A stretch of DNA of 40,317 bases from Tenacibaculum sp. (GTDB taxonomy: Bacteria; Bacteroidota; Bacteroidia; Flavobacteriales; Flavobacteriaceae): NCBI GenBank assembly GCA_018456245.1, contig JAGYHQ010000012.1:1-40317 (forward strand), read 5' to 3'. Positions 10,001 through 17,393 of the stretch are shown in pieces. How positions within the stretch are numbered: the first letter of the stretch is position 1; the number at the start of each line of letters is the position of its first letter. The notes under the pieces were generated by a model. The model was not told the DNA's origin and made no database searches. It saw only the letters and a program-made list of their open reading frames with translations. The translations under genes were made by a program, and so were the position numbers.

Positions 10001-10419
10001 GATAATTCCCTGTCAAAAGGAGTTGCCGTTACTTCTAGTTCTTCATTGTTAGCAAAACGTTTTGCAGTTTCTTTTACAACGGCAAACGCTTCAGGCATAA
10101 TTTCTTCTAAGATTTTTTCTGAAATAGAGTAAGATTCATCTTTTAATTTATCAATTTCAGCATAAATGTCTTCTTGGCTATCAATATCTAAAGTTTTAGC
10201 CTCTTCTTCAAGAGAAGAAATTTTACTATTAACTTCTTTGGTAGCCTCAAATATTTTCTGTTTAAATTCAGTTGTTTTTGCCCTAAGTTCATCATTTGAT
10301 AAGTTGCTTAAAGCTGTTTCAAATGTTTTTACTTTGTCAACAATAGGTTGTAATTCTTTTAAATCTTTCTGTTTTTTATCTCCAACGAACAGTTTTATAA
10401 TAGAATTTATTATACTCAT
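7072..10419 (-). CDS. secA: Preprotein translocase ATPase SecA
   Basis: Motor of the SecYEG protein-export channel (EC 7.4.2.8), at the inner face of the membrane. 1,115 residues, far longer than the roughly 900 of E. coli SecA but normal for Bacteroidota. Walker A MTGEGKT is near residue 190, DEVD (DEAD-type Walker B) near 296, and the second motor domain has NMAGRGTDI and [12 protein letters not shown]. About 100 residues (roughly 330-450, rich in Lys and Glu) form the lineage insertion in the preprotein-binding region. The C-terminal zinc-binding Cys/His tail that binds SecB in Proteobacteria is missing; the protein ends ...[11 protein letters not shown]. Starts at ATG 10419 and heads an operon with lpdA. 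A small hairpin (10438-10460) lies in its leader. Confidence 0.97.
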   Translation of the reverse strand: MSIINSIIKLFVGDKKQKDLKELQPIVDKVKTFETALSNLSNDELRAKTTEFKQKIFEATKEVNSKISSLEEEAKTLDIDSQEDIYAEIDKLKDESYSISEKILEEIMPEAFAVVKETAKRFANNEELEVTATPFDRELSATNQHITLEGDKAYWANSWDASGKEVTWDMIHYDVQLMGGAVLHKGKIAEMMTGEGKTLVSTLPIYLNALSGNGVHVVTVNDYLAKRDRAWMAPIFEFHGLSTDCIDVHQPNSEARRKAYNADITYGTNNEFGFDYLRDNMASSKEDLVQRAPNYAIIDEVDSVLIDDARTPLIISGPVPQGDIHEFNELKPLVAELVDLQSKYLVGVLSEAKRLFKEGDTKEGGFQLLRVFRGLPKNKALIKFLSQEGVKQILQKTENFYMQDNNKLMPEVDKELFFTIDEKNNQIDLTDKGIKHLSQVTKNDTFFVLPDISIKVDEIEKSDNTPEEKAELKEELYREFNVKSERIHTMNQLLKAYTLFEKDVEYVVVDNKVMIVDEQTGRIMDGRRYSDGLHQALEAKENVNIEDATQTFATITLQNYFRMYRKLSGMTGTAITEAGEFLEIYKLDVVEIPTNKPIARDDKQDMVYKTTREKYNAVIEDIVKLVKQGRPVLVGTTSVEISELLGRMLKMRKIPHNILNAKLHKKEADVVAEAGKPGQVTIATNMAGRGTDIKLSDEVKKAGGLAIIGTERHDSRRVDRQLRGRAGRQGDVGSSQFYVALDDNLMRLFGSDRIAKMMDRLGLEEGEVIQHSMITKSIERAQKKVEENNFGIRKRLLEYDDIMNAQREFIYKRRRHALEGKRLQVDIANMIYDTCSSIVKENKPTKNFENFEFELIRFSSMTSPFSEDEFNNLSEDKLTDKLYEIVSKHYKEDTERNAAQAYPVIKNVFENEGDKYERIVVPFTDGIKTLQVVTNLKEAYETEGKSLVNDFEKNITLAIIDENWKDHLRKMDELKQTVQNATYEQKDPLLIYKFEAFELFQATMDKINKEVLSFLFKGKLPQQDSSQISEAHEQKREKLDLRKDEVENSTQRAIRNSHAQQQEREVVETIVREQPKIGRNEKVTIKNVMNGEEKTVKYKQAIPLLEQGTWVLYNK

Positions 10420-10437
10420 TTTATGTAATTTATTGTT

Positions 10438-10460
10438 AATCAGTTATTAAGTAACTGGTT
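10438..10460. repeat. Small inverted repeat in the secA leader
   Basis: CAGTTA (10441-10446) and TAACTG (10452-10457) are perfect arms around TTAAG, with flanking bases that pair except for one position. It sits about 20 bases before the secA ATG, without a T-run, so it is not a terminator. It could be an operator or a leader hairpin; this is weak evidence. Confidence 0.3.
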
Positions 10461-10494
10461 TGTTTTATTGTTTTAATAGGGCTTAAAAATAAGC

Positions 10495-10527
10495 AAAAAA
10501 AAAGCCTCAAAAGAGACTTTTTTATTT
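10495..10527 (-). terminator. Terminator of the DUF2795 gene
   Basis: On the minus strand AGTCTC-TTTT-GAGGCT forms a six-pair stem (one G-U) flanked by A- and T-runs, ending in nine T. It lies just after the DUF2795 stop and insulates it from secA. Confidence 0.75.
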
Positions 10528-10540
10528 TTTTATCATAATT

Positions 10541-10762
10541 TTAATACTCATCTTCATTCCAAAGATAATCTTCCTCAGTAGGATAATCTGGCCAAATTTC
10601 AATAATTGAATCATATGCTTCTCCTTCGTCTTCAATATCTTGTAGGTTTTCAGCAACTTCTAAAGGAGCTCCTGTTCTTATAGCATAATCAATTAATTCA
10701 TCTTTAGTTGCTGGCCATGGTGCATCTGCTAAATAAGATGCTAATTCAAGTGTCCAATACAT
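10541..10762 (-). CDS. DUF2795 domain protein
   Basis: 73 residues, very acidic (Asp/Glu-rich, especially the last 30), with no membrane segment. The central part ATKDELIDYAIRTGAP followed by VAENLQDI matches the DUF2795 family, small helical proteins found across bacteria; the flavobacterial version characteristically starts MYWTLELASYLADAPWP. The molecular function is unknown. It is single-cistron, with one of the clearest promoters in the window (TTG, 19 bases, TATTTTTG) and its own terminator, so it is probably well expressed. Start ATG at 10762 is unambiguous. Confidence 0.85.
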   Translation of the reverse strand: MYWTLELASYLADAPWPATKDELIDYAIRTGAPLEVAENLQDIEDEGEAYDSIIEIWPDYPTEEDYLWNEDEY

Positions 10763-10788
10763 TTTTAAACAGATTTTTAATTTTCGTG

Positions 10789-10818
10789 CAAAAATAAAAT
10801 TTTAACTTAAAAAGTCAA
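10789..10818 (-). promoter_or_regulatory. DUF2795 gene promoter, complete -33/-7
   Basis: On the minus strand TTG (10816-10818) is separated by exactly 19 bases from TATTTTTG (10789-10796), the textbook Bacteroidota arrangement. The -7 element ends 26 bases before the ATG. Confidence 0.75.
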
Positions 10819-10905
10819 GTTTTTTGCTGAAAAATTTCAAAAAACATAATAAAGAACTTATTTGTAGTTTTTTATATAGGGTTTATACCAAATTATGAAT
10901 GAGAA

Positions 10906-11301
10906 TTACTTTATTTTTTTAAGAATATATTCAGGGCAACGTATTGGTTTTTTTGTTTCAGAATTAATAAAAGCTAAAATTGTATTTCCAAGGCAAATTA
11001 ATTCATTTTTTTGGTTTCTTATTTCATAATCAAACTCAATTTTAACAGTAGGTATATTTTTTAATGAGGTTATAACGGTTAGCGTTTCATCATAGTAAGA
11101 AGATTTCTTAAAGGTACAGTTTAAAGATATAACAGGAAGCATAATTCCAGACTCTTCCATACTTTTATAAGTGATACCTTTTGAACGTAACCACTCAGTT
11201 CTTCCCATTTCAAAAAATTGGGCGTAATTACCATGATAAACAACTCCCATTTGGTCTGTTTCAGAGTATCTTACCCTAAATTTAGTTATGTGTTTTGGCA
11301 A
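10906..11301 (-). CDS. ybgC: YbgC-type acyl-CoA thioesterase (hot-dog fold), TTG start
   Basis: 131-residue hot-dog thioesterase of the 4-hydroxybenzoyl-CoA thioesterase/YbgC group. The signature RYSETDQMGVVYHGNY (residues 11-26) carries the catalytic Asp16, followed by the long helix FFEMGRTEWLR. It hydrolyses short- or medium-chain acyl-CoA; in Proteobacteria YbgC belongs to the tol-pal cluster, which is absent here, so the cellular role is open. There is no ATG ahead of the catalytic aspartate: the frame is closed by a TAA a few codons upstream, and the first ATG (Met18) would delete it. TTG at 11301 gives the normal family N-terminus. Divergent from dnaA, with about 166 bases between the starts. 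Confidence 0.87.
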   Translation of the reverse strand: MPKHITKFRVRYSETDQMGVVYHGNYAQFFEMGRTEWLRSKGITYKSMEESGIMLPVISLNCTFKKSSYYDETLTVITSLKNIPTVKIEFDYEIRNQKNELICLGNTILAFINSETKKPIRCPEYILKKIK

Positions 11302-11382
11302 AATAATTGTTTTTAAAATTTTGCTATCTTACATAAAAAATAATTAATAAACAATACCTTTTTTATTTTTTTATAATGAAAT

Positions 11383-11397
11383 TTATTCACACTTTTG
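11383..11397 (+). promoter_or_regulatory. dnaA upstream region: DnaA-box-like site and weak promoter match
   Basis: TTATTCACA (11383-11391) differs by one base from the DnaA box TTATCCACA and overlaps CACTTTTG (11390-11397), one mismatch from TAnnTTTG. This could allow autoregulation of dnaA. Only one box is seen, so this is not evidence for an origin. Confidence 0.3.
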
Positions 11398-11467
11398 TTG
11401 TTGCTAAATCAGTGATGATTTTAGACTTTTGAATAAAGTAAAAACACCCTTATTTCTATCTTTAATT

Positions 11468-12892
11468 ATGAGTAAAACAGCGCAAGAAGTATGGACAAAT
11501 TGTTTGTCTTTCATAAAGGATAATGTACCTGAAACTGGGTATAGAACGTGGTTTGAGCCAATTAAACCTGTTAAATTATCTGGTGAAATTTTAACCATAC
11601 AAGTGCCAAGTCATTTTTTTTATGAATTTTTAGAAGAACATTATATAAAAATAATTCGTGTTGCTTTAATTAAAGAATTAGGGGAGGGTGCAAAATTAGT
11701 ATATGATATTCGTTTAGAAAATACGTATGGTAGTAACAGTCCTCAAATAACAACAAGACCGAGTTCTGACCGAAACCCATTAAAAGAGCAGAAAACAGTA
11801 TGTTTTCCTGAAACAAAGAAGGAATTAAAAAATCCTTTTGTAATACCGGGGTTGCAAAAAGTTAAGATTGAATCACAATTAAATCCTAATTATAATTTTA
11901 CAAGTTTTGTAGAAGGAGATTCAAATAGATTGGCTCGTTCGGCAGGTATGGCAGTGGCAAATAAACCGGGGGGAACTTCATTTAACCCGTTATTAATTTA
12001 TGGAGGAGTAGGGCTTGGTAAAACGCATTTAGCACATGCTATTGGTGTTGATATTAAAGATAAATACCCTGATAAAACGGTTTTATACATTTCATCAGAA
12101 AAATTTACACAACAGTTTATTGATTCAATAAAATCAAACACAAGAAATGATTTTATTCATTTCTATCAAATGATTGATGTTTTAATTATTGATGATGTTC
12201 AATTCTTATCAGGAAAAAAAGGAACGCAAGATGTGTTTTTCCATATTTTTAATCATTTACACCAAAATGGAAAGCAGGTTATATTAACGTCAGACAAAGC
12301 ACCTGTTGATATGCAAGATATTGAAGTACGTTTATTATCTCGTTTTAAATGGGGGTTATCTGCCGAATTGCAAAGACCTGATTATGAAACACGTATTTCT
12401 ATCCTTCAAAATAAATTGTATAGAGATGGAGTGGAAATGCCAAATGAAATAATAGAATATATTGCTAAAAATATTACTTCAAATGTTAGGGAATTAGAGG
12501 GGGTGATTATTTCAATGATAGCACAAGCATCATTTAATAGAAAAGAATATACATTAGATTTAGCAAGGCAAATAGTAGATAAGTTTGTAAAGAACACGAA
12601 AAAAGAATTATCAGTAGATTATATTCAAAAAGTGGTATCAAAATATTTTGATATTGATGTTGCTACTTTACAATCAAAAACAAGAAAAAGACATATTGTT
12701 CAGGCTCGCCAGTTAGCAATGTTTTTTGCTAAACGATTAACAAAAAACTCATTGGCAAGTATTGGTAGCCAAATAGGTAGTAGAGACCATGCTACTGTTT
12801 TACACGCCTGTAAGGTTGTTGATAATCTTTCAGAAACCGATAAGCAGTTTAGAGTGTATGTTGAAGAGTTAACAAAGAAACTAACTTTTTAA
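11468..12892 (+). CDS. dnaA: Chromosomal replication initiator DnaA
   Basis: Binds DnaA boxes at the origin and opens DNA using ATP; also a transcription regulator. 474 residues from ATG 11468 (MSKTAQEVWTNCL, the usual flavobacterial start); a TTG 13 codons earlier is unlikely. Domain I is at residues 1-90 and a short variable linker at about 95-130. The AAA+ domain has GGVGLGKTH (near 178-186) and LIIDDVQFL (near 238-246). C-terminal domain IV has the DNA-binding signature GSQIGSRDHATVLHAC (about 433-448). It leads a tight operon with a protein tyrosine phosphatase (8 bases downstream) and an RsmI-like methyltransferase. Confidence 0.97.
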   Translation: MSKTAQEVWTNCLSFIKDNVPETGYRTWFEPIKPVKLSGEILTIQVPSHFFYEFLEEHYIKIIRVALIKELGEGAKLVYDIRLENTYGSNSPQITTRPSSDRNPLKEQKTVCFPETKKELKNPFVIPGLQKVKIESQLNPNYNFTSFVEGDSNRLARSAGMAVANKPGGTSFNPLLIYGGVGLGKTHLAHAIGVDIKDKYPDKTVLYISSEKFTQQFIDSIKSNTRNDFIHFYQMIDVLIIDDVQFLSGKKGTQDVFFHIFNHLHQNGKQVILTSDKAPVDMQDIEVRLLSRFKWGLSAELQRPDYETRISILQNKLYRDGVEMPNEIIEYIAKNITSNVRELEGVIISMIAQASFNRKEYTLDLARQIVDKFVKNTKKELSVDYIQKVVSKYFDIDVATLQSKTRKRHIVQARQLAMFFAKRLTKNSLASIGSQIGSRDHATVLHACKVVDNLSETDKQFRVYVEELTKKLTF

Positions 12893-12900
12893 GCTGAAAA

Positions 12901-13356
12901 ATGAAAAGGATTTTAATGGTCTGCTTAGGGAATATTTGTCGTTCACCATTGGCTGAAGGTATTTTAAAATCAAAAGTAGATTGTAAAAATGTTTTGGTTG
13001 ATTCAGCAGGAACAGCAAGTTATCATGTAGGAGAATTGCCAGATAAACGATCAATAGAAGTAGCTCGTAAATATGGAATAGATATTACCGATCAACGTTC
13101 ACGTCAATTTACCGTTGTAGATTTTGATAATTTTGATATTATTTATGCAATGGACAAAAGTAATTTTAATAATATTATAGGTAAATCTCGCAATAATGAT
13201 GATGTTAAAAAAGTAAAGCTAATTTTAAATGAATTAGATAATTGCGATGATAAAAACGTTCCTGATCCTTATTATGGAGGAAGCCAAGGTTTTGAAAGTG
13301 TTTATAAGATGTTAGATGAGGCTTGTAACAAAATTGCCAATAAAATAAATAATTAA
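12901..13356 (+). CDS. Low-molecular-weight protein tyrosine phosphatase
   Basis: 151-residue cytosolic phosphatase (EC 3.1.3.48). The P-loop CX5R is at the extreme N-terminus, Cys8-LGNIC-Arg14-Ser, and the general-acid aspartate lies in VPDPYYGG, followed by the family's FESVYKMLDEAC helix. In many bacteria such enzymes reverse tyrosine phosphorylation of polysaccharide-export kinases, but there is no kinase or wzc-like gene here. The position, 8 bases after dnaA and overlapping the next gene by one base, shows co-transcription with replication initiation. The substrate is unknown. Confidence 0.93.
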   Translation: MKRILMVCLGNICRSPLAEGILKSKVDCKNVLVDSAGTASYHVGELPDKRSIEVARKYGIDITDQRSRQFTVVDFDNFDIIYAMDKSNFNNIIGKSRNNDDVKKVKLILNELDNCDDKNVPDPYYGGSQGFESVYKMLDEACNKIANKINN

Positions 13357-14057
13357 TGAAAGGAAAGCTTTATTTAATACCCACAACTTTAGGAGAAACC
13401 GAGCCTTTGGAAGTAATGCCAATATCGGTAAAAAAAGTGGTAGAAAACCTTGATTATTTTATTGTTGAAAATGAAAAATCAGCAAGAAGATTTATAAAGA
13501 GTATTACCCCAACAAAGCCTCAACCTTCATTAAAATTATTTGTGTTAGATAAACGTTCAAATGATTTAGAAACTCAAAATTATTTAGATGTTTGTAATGA
13601 CGGAATTTCAGTAGGTATATTATCGGAAGCAGGTGTGCCAGCAATAGCCGACCCTGGTGCGAGTATAGTTAAATTAGCACATCAAAAAAATATTCAAGTT
13701 GTTCCGCTTGTTGGTCCTTCATCAATTTTAATGGCAATGATGTCATCAGGTATGAATGGGCAAAATTTTGCGTTTAACGGTTATTTACCTATTGATAAAG
13801 CTGAACGTAAAAAAGCAATAAAAGAATTAGAACGTTTATCTGTAAGTAAAAATCAATCACAAATATTTATTGAAACTCCTTACCGAAACGGAAAAATGTT
13901 AGATGATTTAAAAAATGTATTAAATCCTAATACCCGTCTTTGTGTAGCTTGTGATATTACATTGCCTTCAGAATATATAAAAACATTAAAGGTTAAAGAT
14001 TGGAAAAACCAAAATCCTGATTTACACAAGCGTCCTACTATTTTTATAATTCATTGA
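13356..14057 (+). CDS. RsmI-like SAM-dependent (tetrapyrrole-methylase fold) methyltransferase
   Basis: 233 residues with the corrin/porphyrin methylase fold: LYLIPTTLGE at the N-terminus, SEAGVPAIADPGASIV (about 88-103) and LVGPSSILMAMMSSG (near 120), which match the SAM site of RsmI. RsmI 2'-O-methylates C1402 of 16S rRNA. This protein belongs to a shorter group common in Bacteroidota that begins IPTTLGE instead of the RsmI TPIGN motif and lacks the extra C-terminal domain, so rRNA methylation is plausible but unproven. The ATG overlaps the phosphatase stop (TAATG), giving translational coupling. Last gene of the dnaA operon. Confidence 0.85.
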   Translation: MKGKLYLIPTTLGETEPLEVMPISVKKVVENLDYFIVENEKSARRFIKSITPTKPQPSLKLFVLDKRSNDLETQNYLDVCNDGISVGILSEAGVPAIADPGASIVKLAHQKNIQVVPLVGPSSILMAMMSSGMNGQNFAFNGYLPIDKAERKKAIKELERLSVSKNQSQIFIETPYRNGKMLDDLKNVLNPNTRLCVACDITLPSEYIKTLKVKDWKNQNPDLHKRPTIFIIH

Positions 14058-14091
14058 TTTAATGATATATAATTATTTATAATATTTTTTT

Positions 14092-14099
14092 TACTTTTG
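14092..14099 (+). promoter_or_regulatory. Promoter of secreted unknown, -7 element TACTTTTG
   Basis: Exact TAnnTTTG match, 100 bases before the ATG at 14200, leaving an unusually long leader for this window. The leader contains a small TCGG/CCGA hairpin near 14142-14155. No -33 box was recognised. Confidence 0.45.
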
Positions 14100-14199
14100 T
14101 TCTGGTGGGTAAAGCTATTTCATATAGTTTTTTTACATTATGTCGGAATAAGCCGAAGAGACTTTAAATTGAAGTAGGTTGTATTTAATTAAATTAATT

Positions 14200-14757
14200 A
14201 TGAAAAAAAGTATTTTTGTAGTGTTATTATTGTTAGTATTTTCATCTTTTGCACAAGATAAAGATAATGTTAAAGAGCCTCCATTTGTAGGAGAAGCCTT
14301 TATTATTAAAGATGATAATTCTATGTTAGAGCTTGATAGAGAGCGTGTTAAAATTAAGAAACAAATTGTAGGATTACATTCAGTAGGTATTGGAAAAAAT
14401 AAAAATAAAATAAAAATTTCAGGTTGTTGTTCTGGTTCGGTTTATAGACCTAAAAGAGAACTTAAAATTGTGGTAAAAGCCCCTAATAATGAAAAAGACC
14501 CGTTGTATGTAGTAAAAGTTTTTAAATTTAAAAAGAAAACAAATAAAAGGGTTGTGGTAGCTCCGGTAGGTACTTTTGTAGGAGGGGATCCTGATAATCT
14601 TGATTATTTAACATTTAGAGGAAAAAGATATGGTAAACAATCATACTTGTTAACAATTAAAAATTTTGATAGAGATGCAGAGTATGGAGTTATAGTAGAT
14701 AATCCAGACTCATATAGTAGAGATTATGTTATTGTATCAACTTTTGGAATAAAATAG
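14200..14757 (+). CDS. Secreted protein of unknown function
   Basis: 185 residues from ATG 14200; a TTG at 14179 would put hydrophilic residues before the signal peptide and is unlikely. The signal peptide KKSIFVVLLLLVFSSFAQ ends at an AQ cleavage site typical of flavobacteria. The mature part is basic and beta-rich in appearance, with an adjacent cysteine pair (SGCCSGS), a run of KFKKKTNKR, and a C-terminal strand DYVIVSTFGIK. There is no lipobox, repeat or known motif. It is probably periplasmic or outer-membrane associated. It has its own promoter and a strong bidirectional terminator shared with the convergent ferredoxin gene. Confidence 0.75.
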   Translation: MKKSIFVVLLLLVFSSFAQDKDNVKEPPFVGEAFIIKDDNSMLELDRERVKIKKQIVGLHSVGIGKNKNKIKISGCCSGSVYRPKRELKIVVKAPNNEKDPLYVVKVFKFKKKTNKRVVVAPVGTFVGGDPDNLDYLTFRGKRYGKQSYLLTIKNFDRDAEYGVIVDNPDSYSRDYVIVSTFGIK

Positions 14758-14783
14758 TATTATTTTTTAGCACAAAGTATATT

Positions 14784-14817
14784 AAAAATACGGAGAGTTT
14801 TTCTCCGTATTTTTTTT
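14784..14817. terminator. Bidirectional intrinsic terminator
   Basis: AAAAATACGGAGA (14784-14796) pairs perfectly with TCTCCGTATTTTT (14802-14814), with T-runs on both sides. It serves the secreted-protein gene (plus) and the ferredoxin gene (minus). Confidence 0.92.
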
Positions 14818-14826
14818 GGATATATT

Positions 14827-15057
14827 TTACCGTTGTTTAACTTCAATAATTTTTACAGGGCAAGCCTTTTTTGCTTCATCACAAGAATCAAAAATGGTGT
14901 CATCACGAGATTTTAATGTGAAAAAACCCTTTTTTTCTTCAGAATGTAATAAAACTGACTTTCCGTCTTTTTTAGACATTTGGAATTGTGATGGGGCTAA
15001 TTCTACACAGTAATTACATCCAATGCATTTATTTCGTTGTAAAGTGATAATAACCAT
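14827..15057 (-). CDS. Small [4Fe-4S] ferredoxin
   Basis: 76 residues. Cys11, Cys14 and Cys17 (KCIGCNYCVE) plus Cys66 followed by Pro (ACPVKII) form one [4Fe-4S] cluster in the manner of single-cluster bacterial ferredoxins; Cys59 is an extra cysteine. The second cluster of 2[4Fe-4S] ferredoxins is absent. It would carry electrons to a cytosolic partner. Its ATG overlaps the stop of the U32-family gene upstream (TAATG), so the two are translationally coupled, and the ferredoxin is a plausible electron donor or cluster helper for that enzyme (inference). Confidence 0.9.
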   Translation of the reverse strand: MVIITLQRNKCIGCNYCVELAPSQFQMSKKDGKSVLLHSEEKKGFFTLKSRDDTIFDSCDEAKKACPVKIIEVKQR

Positions 15058-16304
15058 TATGAGTTTGCAAATTCTGTTTTTACTATTTTGTATAATTTAT
15101 CTGACGGGCGAATTCTAAAATCTAATTTTAACGTAATTTCATCGCCTTTTTTAGCTTTTTCAGATGGCTTATCATTTACATACATATTTTTTAGTTCCAT
15201 TTCTTTTGCACCTGTGGTAGGTCCTGTAACTAAAATTGTATCGCCTACGTTTAAATCATATGCTTCAATTTTAAATTCTCCTATTTCAGCTTTTGGGAAG
15301 TAATGTACTCCTTTACCTATATAAACTTTTTTCTGTGTAGCGTGAGAACCAGGTTCTTTACTCCATTCCCCTAATTTTTGACCCAAATAATACCCGTTCC
15401 AAAAACCACGATTATATACTTTTTCAAGTTCTTTCATCCAGCCAATTACTTTTTCTTTGTCATAAGTTCCGTTGTAAATGCTGTCAATAGCATCTCGGTA
15501 ACATTTAATAACTTTTGCTACGTATTCAGGGGCTCTTCCTCGTCCTTCAATTTTTAATACTTTTATTCCTGCATCGGCAACTTGGTCTAAAATATCAATG
15601 GTACATAAATCTTTTGGAGACATAATGTATTCATTATCTAACTCCATTTCAAAGCCTGATTCTTGGTCAATAACCGTATATTTTTTTCTACAATTTTGTT
15701 TGCAAGCTCCTCGGTTTGCTGATGAATTATGAGAATGTAAACTCATATAACATTTCCCAGAAACAGCCATACATAAAGCACCGTGCCCAAAAATTTCAAT
15801 TTCTACCAATCTACCTGATGGTCCTTTAATCTCGTGTTTTTCAATCTGTTCTGTGATTTTTTTAACCTGGCGAAGACTTAATTCTCTACTAAGTACAATT
15901 GTATCAGCAAACATTGCGTAAAACTTTACAGTTTCAATGTTGGTTACATTTATTTGAGTAGAAATATGAACTTCCATTCCTTCGGCTCTTGCTACGGAAA
16001 TAACTGCTTGGTCCATTGCAATTACAGCAGTAATATCAGCCTTTTTTGCACGTTTTATTAATGTTTTTATTATTGATAAATCGTGGTCATAAATAATGGT
16101 ATTTAATGTAAGATAGGTTCTTACATTTCTCTCTTTACATCTTCTTGAAATTTCTTCTAAATCATCTAAAGTAAAGTTGATTGATGCTCTGGCACGCATA
16201 TTTAATTGCTCAACACCAAAATACACCGAGTTACAGCCACTTTCTAAGGCAGCTTGTAACGATTCAAAATTTCCCGCAGGAGCCATTAATTCAATTTGTT
16301 GCAT
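15057..16304 (-). CDS. U32-family protein, probable tRNA U34 hydroxylation enzyme (TrhP/YegQ-like)
   Basis: 415 residues from ATG 16304 (MQQIELMAPAGNFESLQAA). A TTG at 16322 is not the start, since it is the last three bases of the -7 element. The U32 signature is intact (EIFGHGALCMAVSGKCYMS), and the four cysteines Cys178, Cys185, Cys201 and Cys205 are spaced like the iron-sulphur ligands of U32 proteins. Although named peptidases, characterised members hydroxylate RNA (TrhP, RlhA) or act in ubiquinone hydroxylation (UbiU/V). Length and the C-terminal beta-barrel-like part (PKAEIGEFKIEAYDLNVGD) fit TrhP, which makes 5-hydroxyuridine at tRNA position 34. The overlapping ferredoxin gene fits a redox reaction. 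Substrate assignment is by family only. Confidence 0.85.
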   Translation of the reverse strand: MQQIELMAPAGNFESLQAALESGCNSVYFGVEQLNMRARASINFTLDDLEEISRRCKERNVRTYLTLNTIIYDHDLSIIKTLIKRAKKADITAVIAMDQAVISVARAEGMEVHISTQINVTNIETVKFYAMFADTIVLSRELSLRQVKKITEQIEKHEIKGPSGRLVEIEIFGHGALCMAVSGKCYMSLHSHNSSANRGACKQNCRKKYTVIDQESGFEMELDNEYIMSPKDLCTIDILDQVADAGIKVLKIEGRGRAPEYVAKVIKCYRDAIDSIYNGTYDKEKVIGWMKELEKVYNRGFWNGYYLGQKLGEWSKEPGSHATQKKVYIGKGVHYFPKAEIGEFKIEAYDLNVGDTILVTGPTTGAKEMELKNMYVNDKPSEKAKKGDEITLKLDFRIRPSDKLYKIVKTEFANS

Positions 16305-16319
16305 CTTAATTATTTTTTG

Positions 16320-16327
16320 CAAAAGTA
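16320..16327 (-). promoter_or_regulatory. U32 gene promoter, -7 element TACTTTTG
   Basis: Exact match on the minus strand, 15 bases before the ATG at 16304. It decides the start: the upstream in-frame TTG codon is part of this element and so would not be in the transcript. Confidence 0.65.
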
Positions 16328-16547
16328 TGATTTTTTATAAGAATACGTTTTTTTAAACTGGTTTTACCCAAAAAAATGTTAGATGAATATAAATATTACA
16401 TGGATAAATTGAGTAAAAAACGAATGCATAACGTTAAATGTAAATTATTTTATATTTTCATTTAACAAATATTTAGTAAGATATATTAATAATTTTACTG
16501 ATTATTGTAATGTTAAAAAACAGTTTTAATAATCCAGAATTAATCAT

Positions 16548-16555
16548 TAATTTTG
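16548..16555 (+). promoter_or_regulatory. bamD promoter, -7 element TAATTTTG
   Basis: Exact TAnnTTTG match only 4 bases before the bamD ATG. If used, transcription would begin at or near the start codon, giving a leaderless or nearly leaderless mRNA. The rest of the 255-base gap to the U32 gene holds only a weak inverted repeat (GTTAAATG 16433, CATTTAAC 16459). Confidence 0.5.
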
Positions 16556-16559
16556 CCAA

Positions 16560-17393
16560 ATGCAGAAAATTAAAAACATAGCGTATTTGTTCGTAGCATT
16601 GTTGATTTTATCATCATGTGGAGAATATAATAGAGTTCTTAATAGAGGAACAGTAGAAGAACAGTATAAAATGGCTGTAAAATTATACGAAACTCAAAAG
16701 TATAGTAAGGCTTTGCGTTTATTTGAAAAAATAACACCGTTTTTTGTGGGTAAACCACAAATGGAGCGTATTCAATATATGGTTGCAAACTCTAATTTTA
16801 ATAAAAAAGATTATAGTTCGGCAGGTTATTATTTTGATAGGTTCGCAACAAATTACCCTAAAAGTTCTAAAAAAGAAGAGGCTGATTTTATGTCGGCATT
16901 AAGTTATTATAAATCTTCACCAGCTTATAGTTTAGATAAGACTGATACAGAAAAAGCAATAAAGGCCTTTCAAACTTTTATAGATAATTACCCGAATTCT
17001 AAACGAATTGAGGAGGCTAATAAGTATTATAAAGACTTACTTTATAAGTTAGAGAAAAAATCATTTGAAATAGCTAAGGGGTATTACGAAACGGCAGGCT
17101 ATGATTCAAGAAATTATAAGGCGTCAATTGCTGCGTTTAATAATTTGTTGTCAGATTATTTAGGCACAAGTTTTAAGGAAGAGGCTTTGTTTTATATTTT
17201 AAAAGCATCTCATGATTTTGCTGTAAAAAGTACACAACGCCGTAAACCAAAACGAATAAAATCGGCTATTAAGGCTTATGATAAATTGAAGAGAAACTTC
17301 CCAAAATCTAAATTTTTGGAAGATGCGAATAAAATGTTAGAAACGTTACAAAAAGAAGAACAACAATTAGTTAAAATTAATTATGGATTATAA
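16560..17393 (+). CDS. bamD: Outer-membrane assembly lipoprotein BamD
   Basis: 277-residue periplasmic lipoprotein of the BAM complex, which folds beta-barrel proteins into the outer membrane. The lipobox ILSSC places the acylated cysteine at residue 20, after a 19-residue signal. The rest is tetratricopeptide-like helices (EQYKMAVKLYETQKYSKAL, SAGYYFDRFATNYPKS, AIKAFQTFIDNYPNS), the YfiO/BamD pattern, ending with RNFPKSKFLEDANKML. It leads the operon bamD-omega-coaBC-DUF4835. Its last 11 bases overlap the omega gene. This gene order is common in flavobacteria. Confidence 0.95.
   Translation: MQKIKNIAYLFVALLILSSCGEYNRVLNRGTVEEQYKMAVKLYETQKYSKALRLFEKITPFFVGKPQMERIQYMVANSNFNKKDYSSAGYYFDRFATNYPKSSKKEEADFMSALSYYKSSPAYSLDKTDTEKAIKAFQTFIDNYPNSKRIEEANKYYKDLLYKLEKKSFEIAKGYYETAGYDSRNYKASIAAFNNLLSDYLGTSFKEEALFYILKASHDFAVKSTQRRKPKRIKSAIKAYDKLKRNFPKSKFLEDANKMLETLQKEEQQLVKINYGL

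Noticed and set aside
11302..11467. Possible replication origin next to dnaA
   Set aside because: Only one DnaA-box-like 9-mer with a mismatch is present; no cluster of boxes and no unwinding region beyond the general AT-richness.
16433..16466. Inverted repeat GTTAAATG/CATTTAAC between the U32 gene and bamD
   Set aside because: Eight-base arms with an 18-base AT-rich spacer, far from both promoters; expected by chance in DNA this AT-rich.
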